A DNA stretch of 64,000 nt from DATCLS01 sp035296625 (GTDB lineage Bacteria; Actinomycetota; Acidimicrobiia; Acidimicrobiales; VFJN01): the NCBI GenBank assembly GCA_035296625.1, contig DATHAO010000016.1, positions 62,001 through 126,000 on the forward strand. The letters are read 5' to 3'. The notes beneath the pieces were generated by a model. The model saw only the letters and a program-made list of their open reading frames with translations, did no database searches and was not told the DNA's origin. Below are positions 35,340 through 43,976 of this stretch, piece after piece. The translations under genes were made by a program, and so were the position numbers. Numbering within the stretch: position 1 is the first letter of the stretch; every line of letters begins with the position of its first letter.

Positions 35340-36167
35340 TCAGCCGAGCCGGGCGGCGTCGAGGGCCCGGTCCTCCCGGGCCGCGGCCCGGCGCTCGCTC
35401 ACCCACCACTGGCGGCCGACGATCCCGGCGACGACCACGGTCAGCAGCTCACCGGCGCCCCAGAAGATGGCGGCGGCGCTGCGCTGGTCGGAGAGCGATG
35501 GGTAGGCGTCGGGGGCGACCGGCGTCGTGCCGGTGAGCAGGGCGAGCGCCACCACCGCGTGGAACGGCACGGCGGCGAGCACGGCCAGCAGGCGGGCGGC
35601 GAAGGGCAGCCGGGCCGGAACCGGGTCGACGCCGACCAGCGGGGCGAGGAACAGCACGCCGGCGAGCACCACGTGGGTGTGCATGGCGGCGTGCGCCACG
35701 TCGTTGCGGGCCGCCAGGTCGAGAGCGGGGGTGAGGTACAGCCCGACGAGCCCGCCGCCGAAGAGCGCCCAGCCGACGAGCGGGTGGGACACGAGGTGGC
35801 CGGTCCGGCTGCGCAGCGCCCGGCGCAGCAGCGACCGGGTGCCGGGCGCTCCGGACTGCAGAACCAGGGTGAGCGGAGCGGCGAGCACGACCAGCAGCGG
35901 CACGAGCACCCCGATGAGCACGTGCTGGATCATGTGCACCCAGAACCGCTCGCCCTCGTAGCGCCCGATGCCGGACTGGGTGGCGAGCACGCCGGCGGCG
36001 ACGGCGCCCGCCATGGCCAGCGAGCGTCCGGTGTGCCAGTGGCGACCCCGGGTAGCGAGCCGGCGCACGCCCACCGCATAGAGCCCAGCGACGACGATCG
36101 CCACCACCGCTGGCGCCGGATCGAGACGCCAGCCCAGTAGGAGGTCGCCGACGGTGAGCGCAGTCAC
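35340..36167 (-). CDS. CtaG-like cytochrome c oxidase assembly protein
   Basis: A 275-aa protein with about seven membrane helices of the Caa3_CtaG family. Conserved features are the Trp/His-rich loop 'GERFWVHMIQHVLIGVLVPL', 'LVLQSGAPGTRSLLRR' and 'AMHTHVVLAGVLFLAPLVG', whose His residues could bind copper. Known relatives support cytochrome oxidase copper-site assembly. The cox and bc1 genes follow immediately on both strands, so this gene fits that role. ATG 36167, divergent from ctaE. Confidence 0.88.
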   Translation of the reverse strand: MTALTVGDLLLGWRLDPAPAVVAIVVAGLYAVGVRRLATRGRHWHTGRSLAMAGAVAAGVLATQSGIGRYEGERFWVHMIQHVLIGVLVPLLVVLAAPLTLVLQSGAPGTRSLLRRALRSRTGHLVSHPLVGWALFGGGLVGLYLTPALDLAARNDVAHAAMHTHVVLAGVLFLAPLVGVDPVPARLPFAARLLAVLAAVPFHAVVALALLTGTTPVAPDAYPSLSDQRSAAAIFWGAGELLTVVVAGIVGRQWWVSERRAAAREDRALDAARLG

Positions 36168-36223
36168 GCCCCCGACGGTACCGAGCGCCCAGTCATCTGC
36201 ACGGGCGGGACCCCGTCGAGCAG

Positions 36224-36238
36224 CTATCTCTCAGATAG
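36224..36238. promoter_or_regulatory. Inverted repeat CTATCT-CTC-AGATAG upstream of ctaE
   Basis: Perfect 6-bp arms with a 3-bp spacer in an AT-richer patch between the divergent CtaG-like gene and ctaE. It lies 16 bp before the possible leader ORF. It may be an operator or a small transcript hairpin. No partner protein is identifiable from the window. Confidence 0.4.
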
Positions 36239-36254
36239 TTCAGAGGAGAAGTAC

Positions 36255-36287
36255 GTGAACCCTCGTCGCCCCTGGTACAACCACTGA
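36255..36287 (+). CDS. Possible ten-codon leader ORF before ctaE
   Basis: GTG 36255 starts an ORF reading MNPRRPWYNH then TGA, with a strong GAGGAGAAG ribosome site 4 bases upstream. Its stop ends one base before the GTG of ctaE, which itself has no visible ribosome site. The arrangement is that of a translated leader that hands ribosomes to ctaE. It could also simply be a chance ORF beside a mis-chosen ctaE start. Confidence 0.4.
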   Translation: MNPRRPWYNH

Positions 36288-36288
36288 C

Positions 36289-36867
36289 GTGTCGGTGACC
36301 TCCCCGCCGGTCGAGACAGCCCGCTCCCGGCCGCCGTCCACCCTCGGTGTCGGGGTCGTGGTGTGGCTCGCGTCCGAGCTGATGTTCTTCTCCGGCCTGT
36401 TCGGTGCCTATTTCACGCTGCGGTCGATCAACGACCCGTGGCCGCCCGAGGGCGTCGAGCTCGAGACGCTTCGCACCGCGCTGGCGACCGCCGTGCTCGT
36501 GGCCTCGAGTGGCACGATCCACTTCGCGGTCGTCGCCGCCCGCCGCGAGGACCGGCGCGGCGCCATCCGATGGCTCGGCATCACCGCGGTGCTCGGCACC
36601 CTGTTCATCGCCAACCAGGCGACGGAGTACGTCCAGGCCGACTTCCGGATCGATTCCAACGCCTACGGCTCGATGTTCTACCTGATGACGGGGTTCCACG
36701 GCCTGCACGTGATCGGCGGACTCGTCTTCATGGCGGCGGCGGCCGCCGCCATCGCGGGGCGCTCGCGGGCGCCCACCCACCAGACCGTCGAGGTCTGCAG
36801 CTACTACTGGCACTTCGTCGACGTCGTGTGGGTGGCCATGTTCTCCACCCTCTACCTGCTTTCATGA
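36289..36867 (+). CDS. ctaE: Cytochrome c oxidase subunit III
   Basis: A 192-aa actinobacterial-type short COX3 with about five helices. Conserved pieces are 'WLASELMFFSGLFGAYFTLR', 'NQATEYVQADFRIDSNAYGS', 'FYLMTGFHGLHVIGGLVFM' and the terminal 'YYWHFVDVVWVAMFSTLY'. The subunit stabilises the aa3 oxidase core. It begins the ctaE-qcrC-qcrA-qcrB cluster and overlaps qcrC by ATGA. GTG 36289 is the start; a tiny ORF sits just in front of it. Confidence 0.95.
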   Translation: MSVTSPPVETARSRPPSTLGVGVVVWLASELMFFSGLFGAYFTLRSINDPWPPEGVELETLRTALATAVLVASSGTIHFAVVAARREDRRGAIRWLGITAVLGTLFIANQATEYVQADFRIDSNAYGSMFYLMTGFHGLHVIGGLVFMAAAAAAIAGRSRAPTHQTVEVCSYYWHFVDVVWVAMFSTLYLLS

Positions 36868-37664
36868 CCCGGGCCGCCGCGACACGCCGGTTCCGGATGC
36901 TGGCCCTGGCATCGCCGCTGGTGGTGGCCGCCGCCCTCACCCCGGTGCTCAGCCGGGCCCAGCCAGGTGACGAGCCGAGCGACGAGCTCCTGTCCCAGGG
37001 ACGGGAGCTCTACCTGACGGGCTGCGTGAGCTGCCACGGGCCGGACGGCGGCGGCGAGAAGGGCCCGGACGGCAAGCTGCGCGGACCGTCCCTCGAGGAC
37101 TCCGGCGAAGCGGGGGCGTACTACTACCTGCACACCGGTCGCATGCCGCTGGGCAACAGCGAGGAGCAACCCCGTCGCAAGGAGCCGGCCTACGACGAGG
37201 ACGAGATCGAGGCCCTCGTCGCCTACGTGGCGTCGCTCGGCGACGGCCCCGAGCTGCCGGCGGTCGACACGTCGGTGGGCGACCTGGCGCTGGGCGGCGA
37301 CATCTACCGCGAGAACTGCCAGGCGTGCCACAGCGCATCGGCGTCCGGCGGGGCGCTCAGCTACGGGCGGGCGGCGCCCAGCCTCGTCCCGGCCGACCCG
37401 TCCGAGGTCGGCGCCGCCATCCGCATCGGTCCGAACAACATGCCGGTTTTCGGGCCCGACGTCATCTCGCGGGCCGAGCTCGACGACCTCGCCCGCTACG
37501 TCGAGTACCTCGACGATCCCGCCGATCCCGGGGGCGTGCCGATCGGGCGAGTCGGTCCGATCCCCGAGGGCTTCGTGGCCTGGGCCGTGGGCATGGTCGC
37601 GCTTCTCGTGCTCACGGCCTGGATCGGCACCCGCGCTGCCATCCGCAGGAGGAGGGCGACATGA
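36864..37664 (+). CDS. qcrC: Di-haem cytochrome c subunit of the bc1 complex
   Basis: A 266-aa protein with N-terminal signal/anchor helix and a C-terminal membrane helix (residues ~235-255). Two haem-binding motifs, CVSCH near residue 53 and CQACH near 151, sit in two cytochrome c domains. In actinobacteria this fused di-haem subunit replaces soluble cytochrome c and passes electrons from bc1 to the aa3 oxidase inside a supercomplex. Coupled to ctaE and to qcrA (ATGA overlaps on both sides). Confidence 0.95.
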   Translation: MTRAAATRRFRMLALASPLVVAAALTPVLSRAQPGDEPSDELLSQGRELYLTGCVSCHGPDGGGEKGPDGKLRGPSLEDSGEAGAYYYLHTGRMPLGNSEEQPRRKEPAYDEDEIEALVAYVASLGDGPELPAVDTSVGDLALGGDIYRENCQACHSASASGGALSYGRAAPSLVPADPSEVGAAIRIGPNNMPVFGPDVISRAELDDLARYVEYLDDPADPGGVPIGRVGPIPEGFVAWAVGMVALLVLTAWIGTRAAIRRRRAT

Positions 37665-38656
37665 GCTCCGACAGCCCGAAGGACGGGCCGGGCGACGCGC
37701 CGTCCCGCCTCGAGGACCAGCCGATCGGGATCGATGACCGCCCGGCGCTCCGCTCGCCGAGCGAGCAGCACCCCCCGCAGACCGGCGAGGCCGTGCTCAC
37801 CAAGCGGGGCGAGCGGACCGAGCGAGCCGCGGCCGGCTGCTTCACGGTCTCGATCCTCGCGTCCCTTGGCCTCGCGGTCACGTACTGGGAGGGCGGTCAG
37901 CCGCAGCTGGAGGGCATTCTCCTGGCGCTGGTCCTGGCGGGCATCGGCACCGGCATCGTGCTGTGGGCCAAGCACTTCATGCCCGAGGACGAGGTGGCCG
38001 AGGACCGCAAGCCGCTGGTGTCCAGCGAGGACGACATGGCGGCGTACGCCCAGGACTTCGAGGCCGGCGAGAGCAGCCTGCGCAGCCGCCGGCTGCTCGT
38101 GGCCACGGGCGGCGGGGCGTGCGCCGCGCTGGGCCTCGCCGTGCTCTTCCCGATCCGATCCCTGGGGCCGCGTCCGGGCAAGGACCTCAAGCGCACCCCG
38201 TACGCCGGCGGAGGCCGGCGCATCGTCCGCGAGGACGGCTCGCCCATCCGCCCGGAGGAGCTGACGACGGACGCCCTGCTCACCGTGTGGCCCGAGGACC
38301 ACACCGACGCGGCCGACGCGCCGACGCTCCTGATCCGGCTCGACGAGGAGCAGGAGCGGCAGTTCACGCCCCGCGAGGGGCGCGAAGGCTGGACCGTGGA
38401 GGGCGTCGTGGCGTTCTCGAAGCTCTGCACCCACGCCGGGTGTCCCGTCGGGCTGTACCAGGCCGAGATCGGCCAGCTGCTGTGCCCCTGCCACCAGTCG
38501 ACATTCGACGTCATCGATGGCGCCCGGCCGATCTTCGGGCCGGCCGCCCGGTCGCTGCCGCAGCTGCCCCTGGCGCTCGACGACGAGGGCCACCTGATCG
38601 CCACCGGGGATTTCTCGGGCCCCACGGGCCCGGGCTTCTGGGACAGGGACCGTTGA
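37661..38656 (+). CDS. qcrA: Rieske iron-sulfur subunit of the bc1 complex
   Basis: A 331-aa actinobacterial Rieske protein with a hydrophilic N-terminal region and three membrane helices (near residues 58-78, 88-110 and 145-165), rather than the usual one. The cluster ligands are in 'CTHAGC' and 'CPCHQS' near residues 257-277, with the two Cys/His boxes correctly spaced. It shuttles electrons from quinol to QcrC. A perfect AGGAGG precedes ATG 37661, and the start overlaps the qcrC stop. Confidence 0.96.
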   Translation: MSSDSPKDGPGDAPSRLEDQPIGIDDRPALRSPSEQHPPQTGEAVLTKRGERTERAAAGCFTVSILASLGLAVTYWEGGQPQLEGILLALVLAGIGTGIVLWAKHFMPEDEVAEDRKPLVSSEDDMAAYAQDFEAGESSLRSRRLLVATGGGACAALGLAVLFPIRSLGPRPGKDLKRTPYAGGGRRIVREDGSPIRPEELTTDALLTVWPEDHTDAADAPTLLIRLDEEQERQFTPREGREGWTVEGVVAFSKLCTHAGCPVGLYQAEIGQLLCPCHQSTFDVIDGARPIFGPAARSLPQLPLALDDEGHLIATGDFSGPTGPGFWDRDR

Positions 38657-40086
38657 TGGCCGAGCGCCCCACCAGGAGGCGCAGCCCCGAGAGGCTGCTG
38701 ACGCACAAGGGCGCACGCTGGGTCGACGAACGCCTCGGCACGGCCAACCTGGCCCGCACCGCGCTCAACAAGGTTTTCCCCGACCACTGGTCGTTCATGG
38801 CCGGCGAGCTCGCCCTCTACTGCTTCGTGGTGCTGCTGCTCACAGGCGTCTACCTGACGTTCTTCTTCGACCCGAGCACCGAGATGACGACCTACACCGG
38901 CAGCTACGCGCCGTTGCGGGGCGTGGAGATGACCCAGGCGTACCGCTCGGCCCTCGACCTCAGCTTCGACGTGCGGTCGGGTCTCGTGATGCGCCAGATC
39001 CACCATTGGGCCGCTCTGCTGTTCGTGGCTGCGATCGTCGTCCACCTGGCCCGCATCTTCTTCACCGGTGCCTTCCGCAAGCCACGCGAGGTCAACTGGA
39101 TCATCGGCGTGCTGCTGCTGATCCTGGCCATCTTCAACGGTCTGTTCGGCTACTCCCTGCTCGACGACCAGCTGTCGGGCACCGGCCTGCGCATCATCTA
39201 CTCGATCACCCTGTCGTTGCCCGTGGTCGGCACGTGGGCGGCCTCGCTGCTCTTCGGCGGCGAGTTTCCCGGCGCGGACATCATCGAGCGCCTGTACGTC
39301 ATTCACATCCTGCTGGTGCCCGCGATCATCACCGTGCTGATCACCGCGCACCTGGCGATCATCGTGCGCCAGAAGCACACCCAGTTCCCCGGGCCGGGGC
39401 GGCGGGAGGACAACGTGGTGGGCGAGCGCATGTGGCCGACGTATGCCGCCAAGGCGCTCGGCCTGTTCTTCCTCACGGGTGCCGTGCTCTCGTTCCTCGG
39501 CGGCGTGTTCCAGATCAACCCCGTGTGGATCTACGGCCCGTTCGAGCCGGCGGAGGTGTCCTCGGCCAGTCAGCCCGACTGGTACATGGGCTGGCTCGAC
39601 GGCGCGCTGCGGATCATGCCGGGGTGGGAGATACGCGCCTTTGGCTTCGAGATCCCGAACCCCTTCTTCCCCGGTGTGCTGCTCGCCGGGGTCACGTTCG
39701 GTCTGCTCTTCGCCTGGCCGTTCCTCGAGGCCCGCGTGACGGGCGATCGCGCCCCCCATCATCTGCTCGACCGGCCCCGCCAGCGCCCTGTGCGCACCGC
39801 CCTCGGCGCGGCGACGCTCAGCTTCTACATCGTGCTGTTCCTCGGCGGGGCGGCCGACGTCCTGGCCCTCACGTTCGGCCTGTCGGTCAACGCCGTGCTG
39901 TGGACGTTCCGGTTCGCCCTGCTCCTGGTGCCGCCGCTCGTCGGCTGGACCACCTACCAGCTCTGCAAGGAGCTGTCGGCCCGAGACGGCGTACCCACCG
40001 CCTCGCGGGTGCGGGTGCGCGACATCCCCGGCCGCCTGCGCCGGGGAACCCCGGCCTCCGAGCCCGCCGCCGGGCCGCAGGCCTGA
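38656..40086 (+). CDS. qcrB: Cytochrome b subunit of the bc1 complex
   Basis: A 476-aa cytochrome b. Haem ligands come as two His pairs: the His of 'RQIHHWAALLFVAAIVVHLA' with its partner 14 residues on, and the helix 'HILLVPAIITVLITAHLAII'. 'DWYMGWLDGALRIMPGWEI' is the quinol-site region, with a PDWY motif in place of PEWY. It oxidises menaquinol at the periplasmic side. The ATG shares one base with the qcrA stop (TGATG). The C-terminal tail is basic and Pro-rich. Confidence 0.96.
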   Translation: MAERPTRRRSPERLLTHKGARWVDERLGTANLARTALNKVFPDHWSFMAGELALYCFVVLLLTGVYLTFFFDPSTEMTTYTGSYAPLRGVEMTQAYRSALDLSFDVRSGLVMRQIHHWAALLFVAAIVVHLARIFFTGAFRKPREVNWIIGVLLLILAIFNGLFGYSLLDDQLSGTGLRIIYSITLSLPVVGTWAASLLFGGEFPGADIIERLYVIHILLVPAIITVLITAHLAIIVRQKHTQFPGPGRREDNVVGERMWPTYAAKALGLFFLTGAVLSFLGGVFQINPVWIYGPFEPAEVSSASQPDWYMGWLDGALRIMPGWEIRAFGFEIPNPFFPGVLLAGVTFGLLFAWPFLEARVTGDRAPHHLLDRPRQRPVRTALGAATLSFYIVLFLGGAADVLALTFGLSVNAVLWTFRFALLLVPPLVGWTTYQLCKELSARDGVPTASRVRVRDIPGRLRRGTPASEPAAGPQA

Positions 40087-40112
40087 CCCGCCGCCCGCAG
40101 CCGGGCGAAGGG

Positions 40113-40319
40113 TCAGCCGAGGTCGAACTGGCCTTCCTTGGCGCCCTCTGTAAAGGCGTTCCACTCGCCCTGGGTGAAGATGAGGTGGCCCGCCGTGGGG
40201 TTCTTCGAGTCCCGCACGGCGACGACGCCGTCGACGAACGCGACCTCGACGCATTCGTTCACGGTCGTGTAGGTGCTCTTGAACCAGGTGGCCTTCGTGA
40301 GATCGGGGGTGGGCTTCAT
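40113..40319 (-). CDS. DUF397 domain protein
   Basis: A 68-aa member of the actinobacterial DUF397 family. It has the usual layout 'ATWFKSTYT', 'ECVEVAFVDGVVAVRDSKNP' and 'LIFTQGEWNAFTEGAKEGQF'. Such proteins are commonly encoded next to Scr1/XRE-type regulators with which they form pairs. Here the upstream minus-strand gene encodes a very short HTH-like protein. The pairing is inferred from context. Confidence 0.88.
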   Translation of the reverse strand: MKPTPDLTKATWFKSTYTTVNECVEVAFVDGVVAVRDSKNPTAGHLIFTQGEWNAFTEGAKEGQFDLG

Positions 40320-40401
40320 CGAGCCGCTCCTTGTTGCGTGTGGTCAGCGGTGCGCTCCGGGGCGCGCCCGGGGGTGGACGCGGGAGCGACGATGGGCTGC
40401 G

Positions 40402-40587
40402 TCAACGCAGCCCCGCGGCGAGCTCCTCGATGAGCTCGACACTCTGGTCCGGCGGCAGGGCGGCCGCCCTCAGGTGGTCGAAGACGTCCTCGATGGTGAG
40501 ACCGACGCTGTCGCGCAGCTTGTGCAACTCCGTGCGCCCCCGGCGGCGACGGACGGTGCGGCTGCGATCGACCGCCAATCTGCCCAC
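40402..40587 (-). CDS. Short XRE-like helix-turn-helix protein
   Basis: About 60 residues. 'TVRRRRGRTELHKLRDSVGL' and 'TIEDVFDHLRAA' resemble the first helices of the XRE regulators that normally partner DUF397. The protein then ends after 'VELIEELAAGLR', so most of the usual ~280-aa regulator (including the DUF5753 part) is missing. It could be a remnant or a stand-alone small regulator. The start is uncertain (GTG 40587, or TTG 40578 with a GGGGAGG site). The 82-bp gap to DUF397 supports a common unit. Confidence 0.5.
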   Translation of the reverse strand: MGRLAVDRSRTVRRRRGRTELHKLRDSVGLTIEDVFDHLRAAALPPDQSVELIEELAAGLR

Positions 40588-40815
40588 CTCCCCTTTTCTG
40601 CGCCCGTCGGGTGGGAGCGGCACGGCCGGATGATTTTCGCCATGAACCTTCGCTGTGCACGTGCATTGTCGCATGGCCACCGTAAGTATGACAACGGTCA
40701 CTTTAGGTGAAGCCGGCTTCCCTCGGGGGCCCGGTGCAGGGGCGCGCAGCCCGTTGGCGACGTCTCGTGCACGGCCATTCGTTGGACGCTCACGATGAAC
40801 GCGAGCGGCGACGGG

Positions 40816-41304
40816 TCAGTCGCGGTGGCGGGTCTGCCGGACCCAGCCGCCGATGCCGATGGCCAGCATGGCGACGCCCGGCACGACGACCCAGATGCCC
40901 AGCACCAGCCCGTTGAGCAACGTGGCCACCCCCAGCCCGATGGCGAAGGGCCACACGCTGGCATGAGGCAGGTACGTCGTGGTCCCTCCGGGTTGGCCGG
41001 GGGCGTCGCCGGGCAGCTGGTCGGCGCGGGGCCGCTGCTGCAGCCACAGGTAGATGCCGCACCAGACCGCCAGCACGCCCGCGAGCGCCAGCATCGCCGT
41101 GCCCGCCTCCTCGTAGGAGGTGAACCAGTAGATCGTGCTGATGAGGCCGATGACCGCCCCGATGACGACGAACACCCGCCAAGGGACCGCCCTGTCGTCG
41201 GTACGCGATCCGGCCTCGTGGCCCCGGGGTCCCTCGGTGCCGCCGCCCGTCGCCGGGTCGTCGCGGTGCTCGCGGTCCTCGCGGCCGTCGCGGACCTCAG
41301 CCAT
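40816..41304 (-). CDS. ctaF: Cytochrome c oxidase subunit IV
   Basis: A 162-aa protein with a charged N-terminus and about four membrane helices. 'AVPWRVFVVIGAVIGLISTI' and 'LPHASVWPFAIGLGVATLLN' match the actinobacterial CtaF family, a structural subunit of aa3 oxidase. The start overlaps the ctaD stop by 8 bases, so it is co-translated with ctaD. Confidence 0.93.
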   Translation of the reverse strand: MAEVRDGREDREHRDDPATGGGTEGPRGHEAGSRTDDRAVPWRVFVVIGAVIGLISTIYWFTSYEEAGTAMLALAGVLAVWCGIYLWLQQRPRADQLPGDAPGQPGGTTTYLPHASVWPFAIGLGVATLLNGLVLGIWVVVPGVAMLAIGIGGWVRQTRHRD

Positions 41305-43003
41305 GACCGTCGTAGCCGAGCTCGGCGGCGGGCGTGGTCGGTACGGGCTCGGGGGCGTCGCGGCGGGGACCCCGCTTGAGGTCCCACACCGGGCGCTCCG
41401 AGCGGATCGGCGGAAGCTCGTCGAAGTTCTCGGGCGGCGGCGGCGACGTCGTGTACCACTCCAGCGTCTGGGCGTCCCACGGGTCGTTGCCGGCCACCCG
41501 GCCCAGGCGTCCCCGCAGCGTCCCCCACACGTTCCACAGGAACGGCAGCGTCGACGCGCCGAGCAGGGCGGCCCCCAGCGACGACACCCGGTTGAGCGTC
41601 GTGAAGCCGTCGCCCGGGAGGTAGTCGGCCACCCGGCGGGGCATCCCCTCGAGGCCGAGGATGTGCTGCACGAAGAACGTCAGGTGGAAACCGGGCAGCA
41701 TCATCCAGAAGTGGATCTTGCCCCACCGCTCGTCGAGCACCCGTCCGGTGATCTTCGGGAACCAGTAGTAGATGCCGGCGTAGAGGGCGAAGACCGACCC
41801 GCCGAACAGCACGTAGTGCATGTGGGCGACGACGAAGTAGCTGTCGTGCACCTGGAAGTCGATCGGGGCGGCGGCGAGCATCACGCCCGTGATGCCGCCC
41901 AGCAGGAACGTGAACAGGAAGCCGAGGGCGAACAGCATGGGCGTCTGGAACGTGATGCGGCCGCCCCACATCGTTCCTATCCAGTTGAAGAACTTCACGC
42001 CCGTCGGGACGGCGATCAGCATGGAGACACCGGTGAAGAAGGGCAGCAGGACCGCCCCCGTGGTGAACATGTGGTGGGCCCACACACCGGTCGACAGGAT
42101 GGCGATGGCGATCGTGGCGAAGATGATGCTGGCGTAGCCGAACACCGGCCGCCACGAGAACACCGGCAGCACTTCGGTGATGATGCCGAAGTAGGGCAGC
42201 ACCACGACGTAGACCTCGGGGTGGCCGAAGAACCAGAAGAGGTGCTGCCACAGGAGGGGCGAGCCGCCGGCCTCGGCGTCGAAGACGTGGGCGCCGAGCT
42301 GGCGGTCGGCGAACAGCATCGCCCCGGCGCTCGACACGACCGGGAAGGCGATGAGCACGAGCACGCTCGTGACCAGCATGTTCCAGGTGAAGATGGGCAT
42401 GCGGAACATGCGCATGCCGGGCGCCCGCATCGCCACCACCGTGGCGATCACGTTGACCCCCGTGAAGATGCCCGACAGGCCGGTGAGGAGGATCGACATG
42501 ATCCAGAGGTCGCCGCCGAGGCCGGGCGAGCGGACGATGTCGGACAGCGGGGCGTAGCCCGTCCAGCCGAAGTCGGGGGCGCCGTCCGCGGTGAGGAACG
42601 CTCCGAGCAACGTGAGGCCGCCGAACAGGTAGAGCCAGTACGACATGGCGTTGAGCCGGGGGAACGCCATGTCCTTCGCGCCGATCTGCAGCGGCACGAA
42701 GTAGTTGGCCAGACCGAACGCGAACGGCCCGATGAACAGGAACATCATGATGGTTCCGTGCATCGTGAACATCTCGTTGTACCGGCCCTGCGACACCACC
42801 TGGGTGCCCGGGCTGTACAGCTCGGTGCGGATCACCGCGGCGAGCGCGCCACCGATGAGGAAGAACGCGTACGCCGTCACCATGTACGAGATGCCGATGC
42901 GCTTGTGGTCGGTCGAGGTGATGAACGCGAGCAGGCCCCGCGCCTCGGGCCCGTGCTCGGGCGGCTCCTCGGCCACCTGCGGTCGCTCGTCGAGGATGGT
43001 CAC
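41297..43003 (-). CDS. ctaD: Cytochrome c oxidase subunit I
   Basis: A 568-aa haem-copper oxidase core with twelve membrane helices. Ligand and channel motifs are: His in 'MFTMHGTIMMFLFIGP', the crosslinked 'GHPEVYVVVLPYFG', 'VWAHHMFTTG' for Cu-B, the K-channel Lys in 'GVKFFNWIG', and 'VAHMHYVLFGG' holding the haem a3 and haem a His. It reduces O2 to water and pumps protons. GTG 43003 overlaps the ctaC stop (GTGA). The C-terminal Pro-rich tail is probably disordered. Confidence 0.97.
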   Translation of the reverse strand: MTILDERPQVAEEPPEHGPEARGLLAFITSTDHKRIGISYMVTAYAFFLIGGALAAVIRTELYSPGTQVVSQGRYNEMFTMHGTIMMFLFIGPFAFGLANYFVPLQIGAKDMAFPRLNAMSYWLYLFGGLTLLGAFLTADGAPDFGWTGYAPLSDIVRSPGLGGDLWIMSILLTGLSGIFTGVNVIATVVAMRAPGMRMFRMPIFTWNMLVTSVLVLIAFPVVSSAGAMLFADRQLGAHVFDAEAGGSPLLWQHLFWFFGHPEVYVVVLPYFGIITEVLPVFSWRPVFGYASIIFATIAIAILSTGVWAHHMFTTGAVLLPFFTGVSMLIAVPTGVKFFNWIGTMWGGRITFQTPMLFALGFLFTFLLGGITGVMLAAAPIDFQVHDSYFVVAHMHYVLFGGSVFALYAGIYYWFPKITGRVLDERWGKIHFWMMLPGFHLTFFVQHILGLEGMPRRVADYLPGDGFTTLNRVSSLGAALLGASTLPFLWNVWGTLRGRLGRVAGNDPWDAQTLEWYTTSPPPPENFDELPPIRSERPVWDLKRGPRRDAPEPVPTTPAAELGYDGHG

Positions 43004-43833
43004 GTCGCGTCGCCCCTCTGCTCGGGCGGCACGTCCGACGGCAGCTGCGGCTGGCCGGCCAGCGGGTCGTCGGCCTGCTCCTCCTGCTGCTCGGCGACCC
43101 ACGCGTCGTACTCGTCCTGCGGGACGACGCGCACCGCGTAGTACATCGCCCAATGGTCGAGGCCACAGAACTCCGCGCACCGGCCGACGTAGCTGCCCTC
43201 CTCCGTGGGCGTCACCTCGATCTCGTTGTCCACGTCGGGGATCAGGTCGCGCTTGGACAGGAAGTTCGGGGTCCAGAACGAGTGGTTGACGTCGACCGTG
43301 GTCAGCTCGAGGTGCGAGCGCTCGCCGATCGGCAGGACGAGCTCGGGGGGCACGCCGGGCTCGCCGTTGATCGTGATCCCCTCGTCGGGGTACACGAACT
43401 GCCACGACCACTGGAACCCGATGACCTGGACGTCGACCGCGGCCTCGTTCGTCACGTCGTTGACGTCCTCCTGGGTGACCCAGCTGAAGCCGAACAGCGC
43501 CGCCACGATGACGACCGGGGTGGCGGTGTAGAGGATCTCGAGGGGCACGTTGTAGGGCTTCTGGTCGGGCACGTCGTCGCTGCGCCGCCGGAAGCGGATC
43601 AGGGCGGTGACGATCAGGCCGTACACGATGCCGGCGACCACGATGGAGACGATGAAGAAGCCCCGCCAGAGCGAGAGGATGCCCTGGCCCTCTTCGGACG
43701 CGGCGTCGGGGGCGCCGAAGTTGGGAAGGTCACAGGCCGCGACCGGCGCCAGCACGAGCGCCAGCGGCACGAGGCGCCGGATGCCGGGGGAGCGGGGCGG
43801 GCGCACGAGGGGAGCGTAACGCACATCCCTCAC
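43000..43833 (-). CDS. ctaC: Cytochrome c oxidase subunit II
   Basis: About 277 aa with a lipoprotein-type signal ('LVPLALVLAPVAACD', Cys near residue 34), then two membrane helices and a C-terminal cupredoxin domain. The Cu-A site is 'RCAEFCGLDHWAM' near residue 223, with a distal His in 'VNHSFWTPNF'. It receives electrons from QcrC. GTG 43833 or GTG 43824 could be the start; ATG 43902 would add unconserved residues. The gene leads the ctaC-ctaD-ctaF operon on the minus strand. Confidence 0.95.
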   Translation of the reverse strand: MRDVRYAPLVRPPRSPGIRRLVPLALVLAPVAACDLPNFGAPDAASEEGQGILSLWRGFFIVSIVVAGIVYGLIVTALIRFRRRSDDVPDQKPYNVPLEILYTATPVVIVAALFGFSWVTQEDVNDVTNEAAVDVQVIGFQWSWQFVYPDEGITINGEPGVPPELVLPIGERSHLELTTVDVNHSFWTPNFLSKRDLIPDVDNEIEVTPTEEGSYVGRCAEFCGLDHWAMYYAVRVVPQDEYDAWVAEQQEEQADDPLAGQPQLPSDVPPEQRGDAT

Positions 43834-43976
43834 TGTCCCATAGATGGCTACGTGAGCGCCTCGCGACGATGGCGATCGACGTCGAGGGCGCGTGGCCGGC
43901 ACGGGGCCCCGCTACCCAGCGCCCACGCTGCCGAACCGTCGCGGGACCGGCACGCGTGGAGGGAGGCCGTACTTGC

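Noticed and set aside
37897..40254. Minus-strand 785-codon frame
   Set aside because: Antisense of qcrA/qcrB with a Glu/Gly-rich, motif-free translation.
40640..40705. Sigma-70-like promoter for the short HTH gene (TTGTCA ... GACAAT)
   Set aside because: The -10 match is poor and could be chance in an AT-richer patch.
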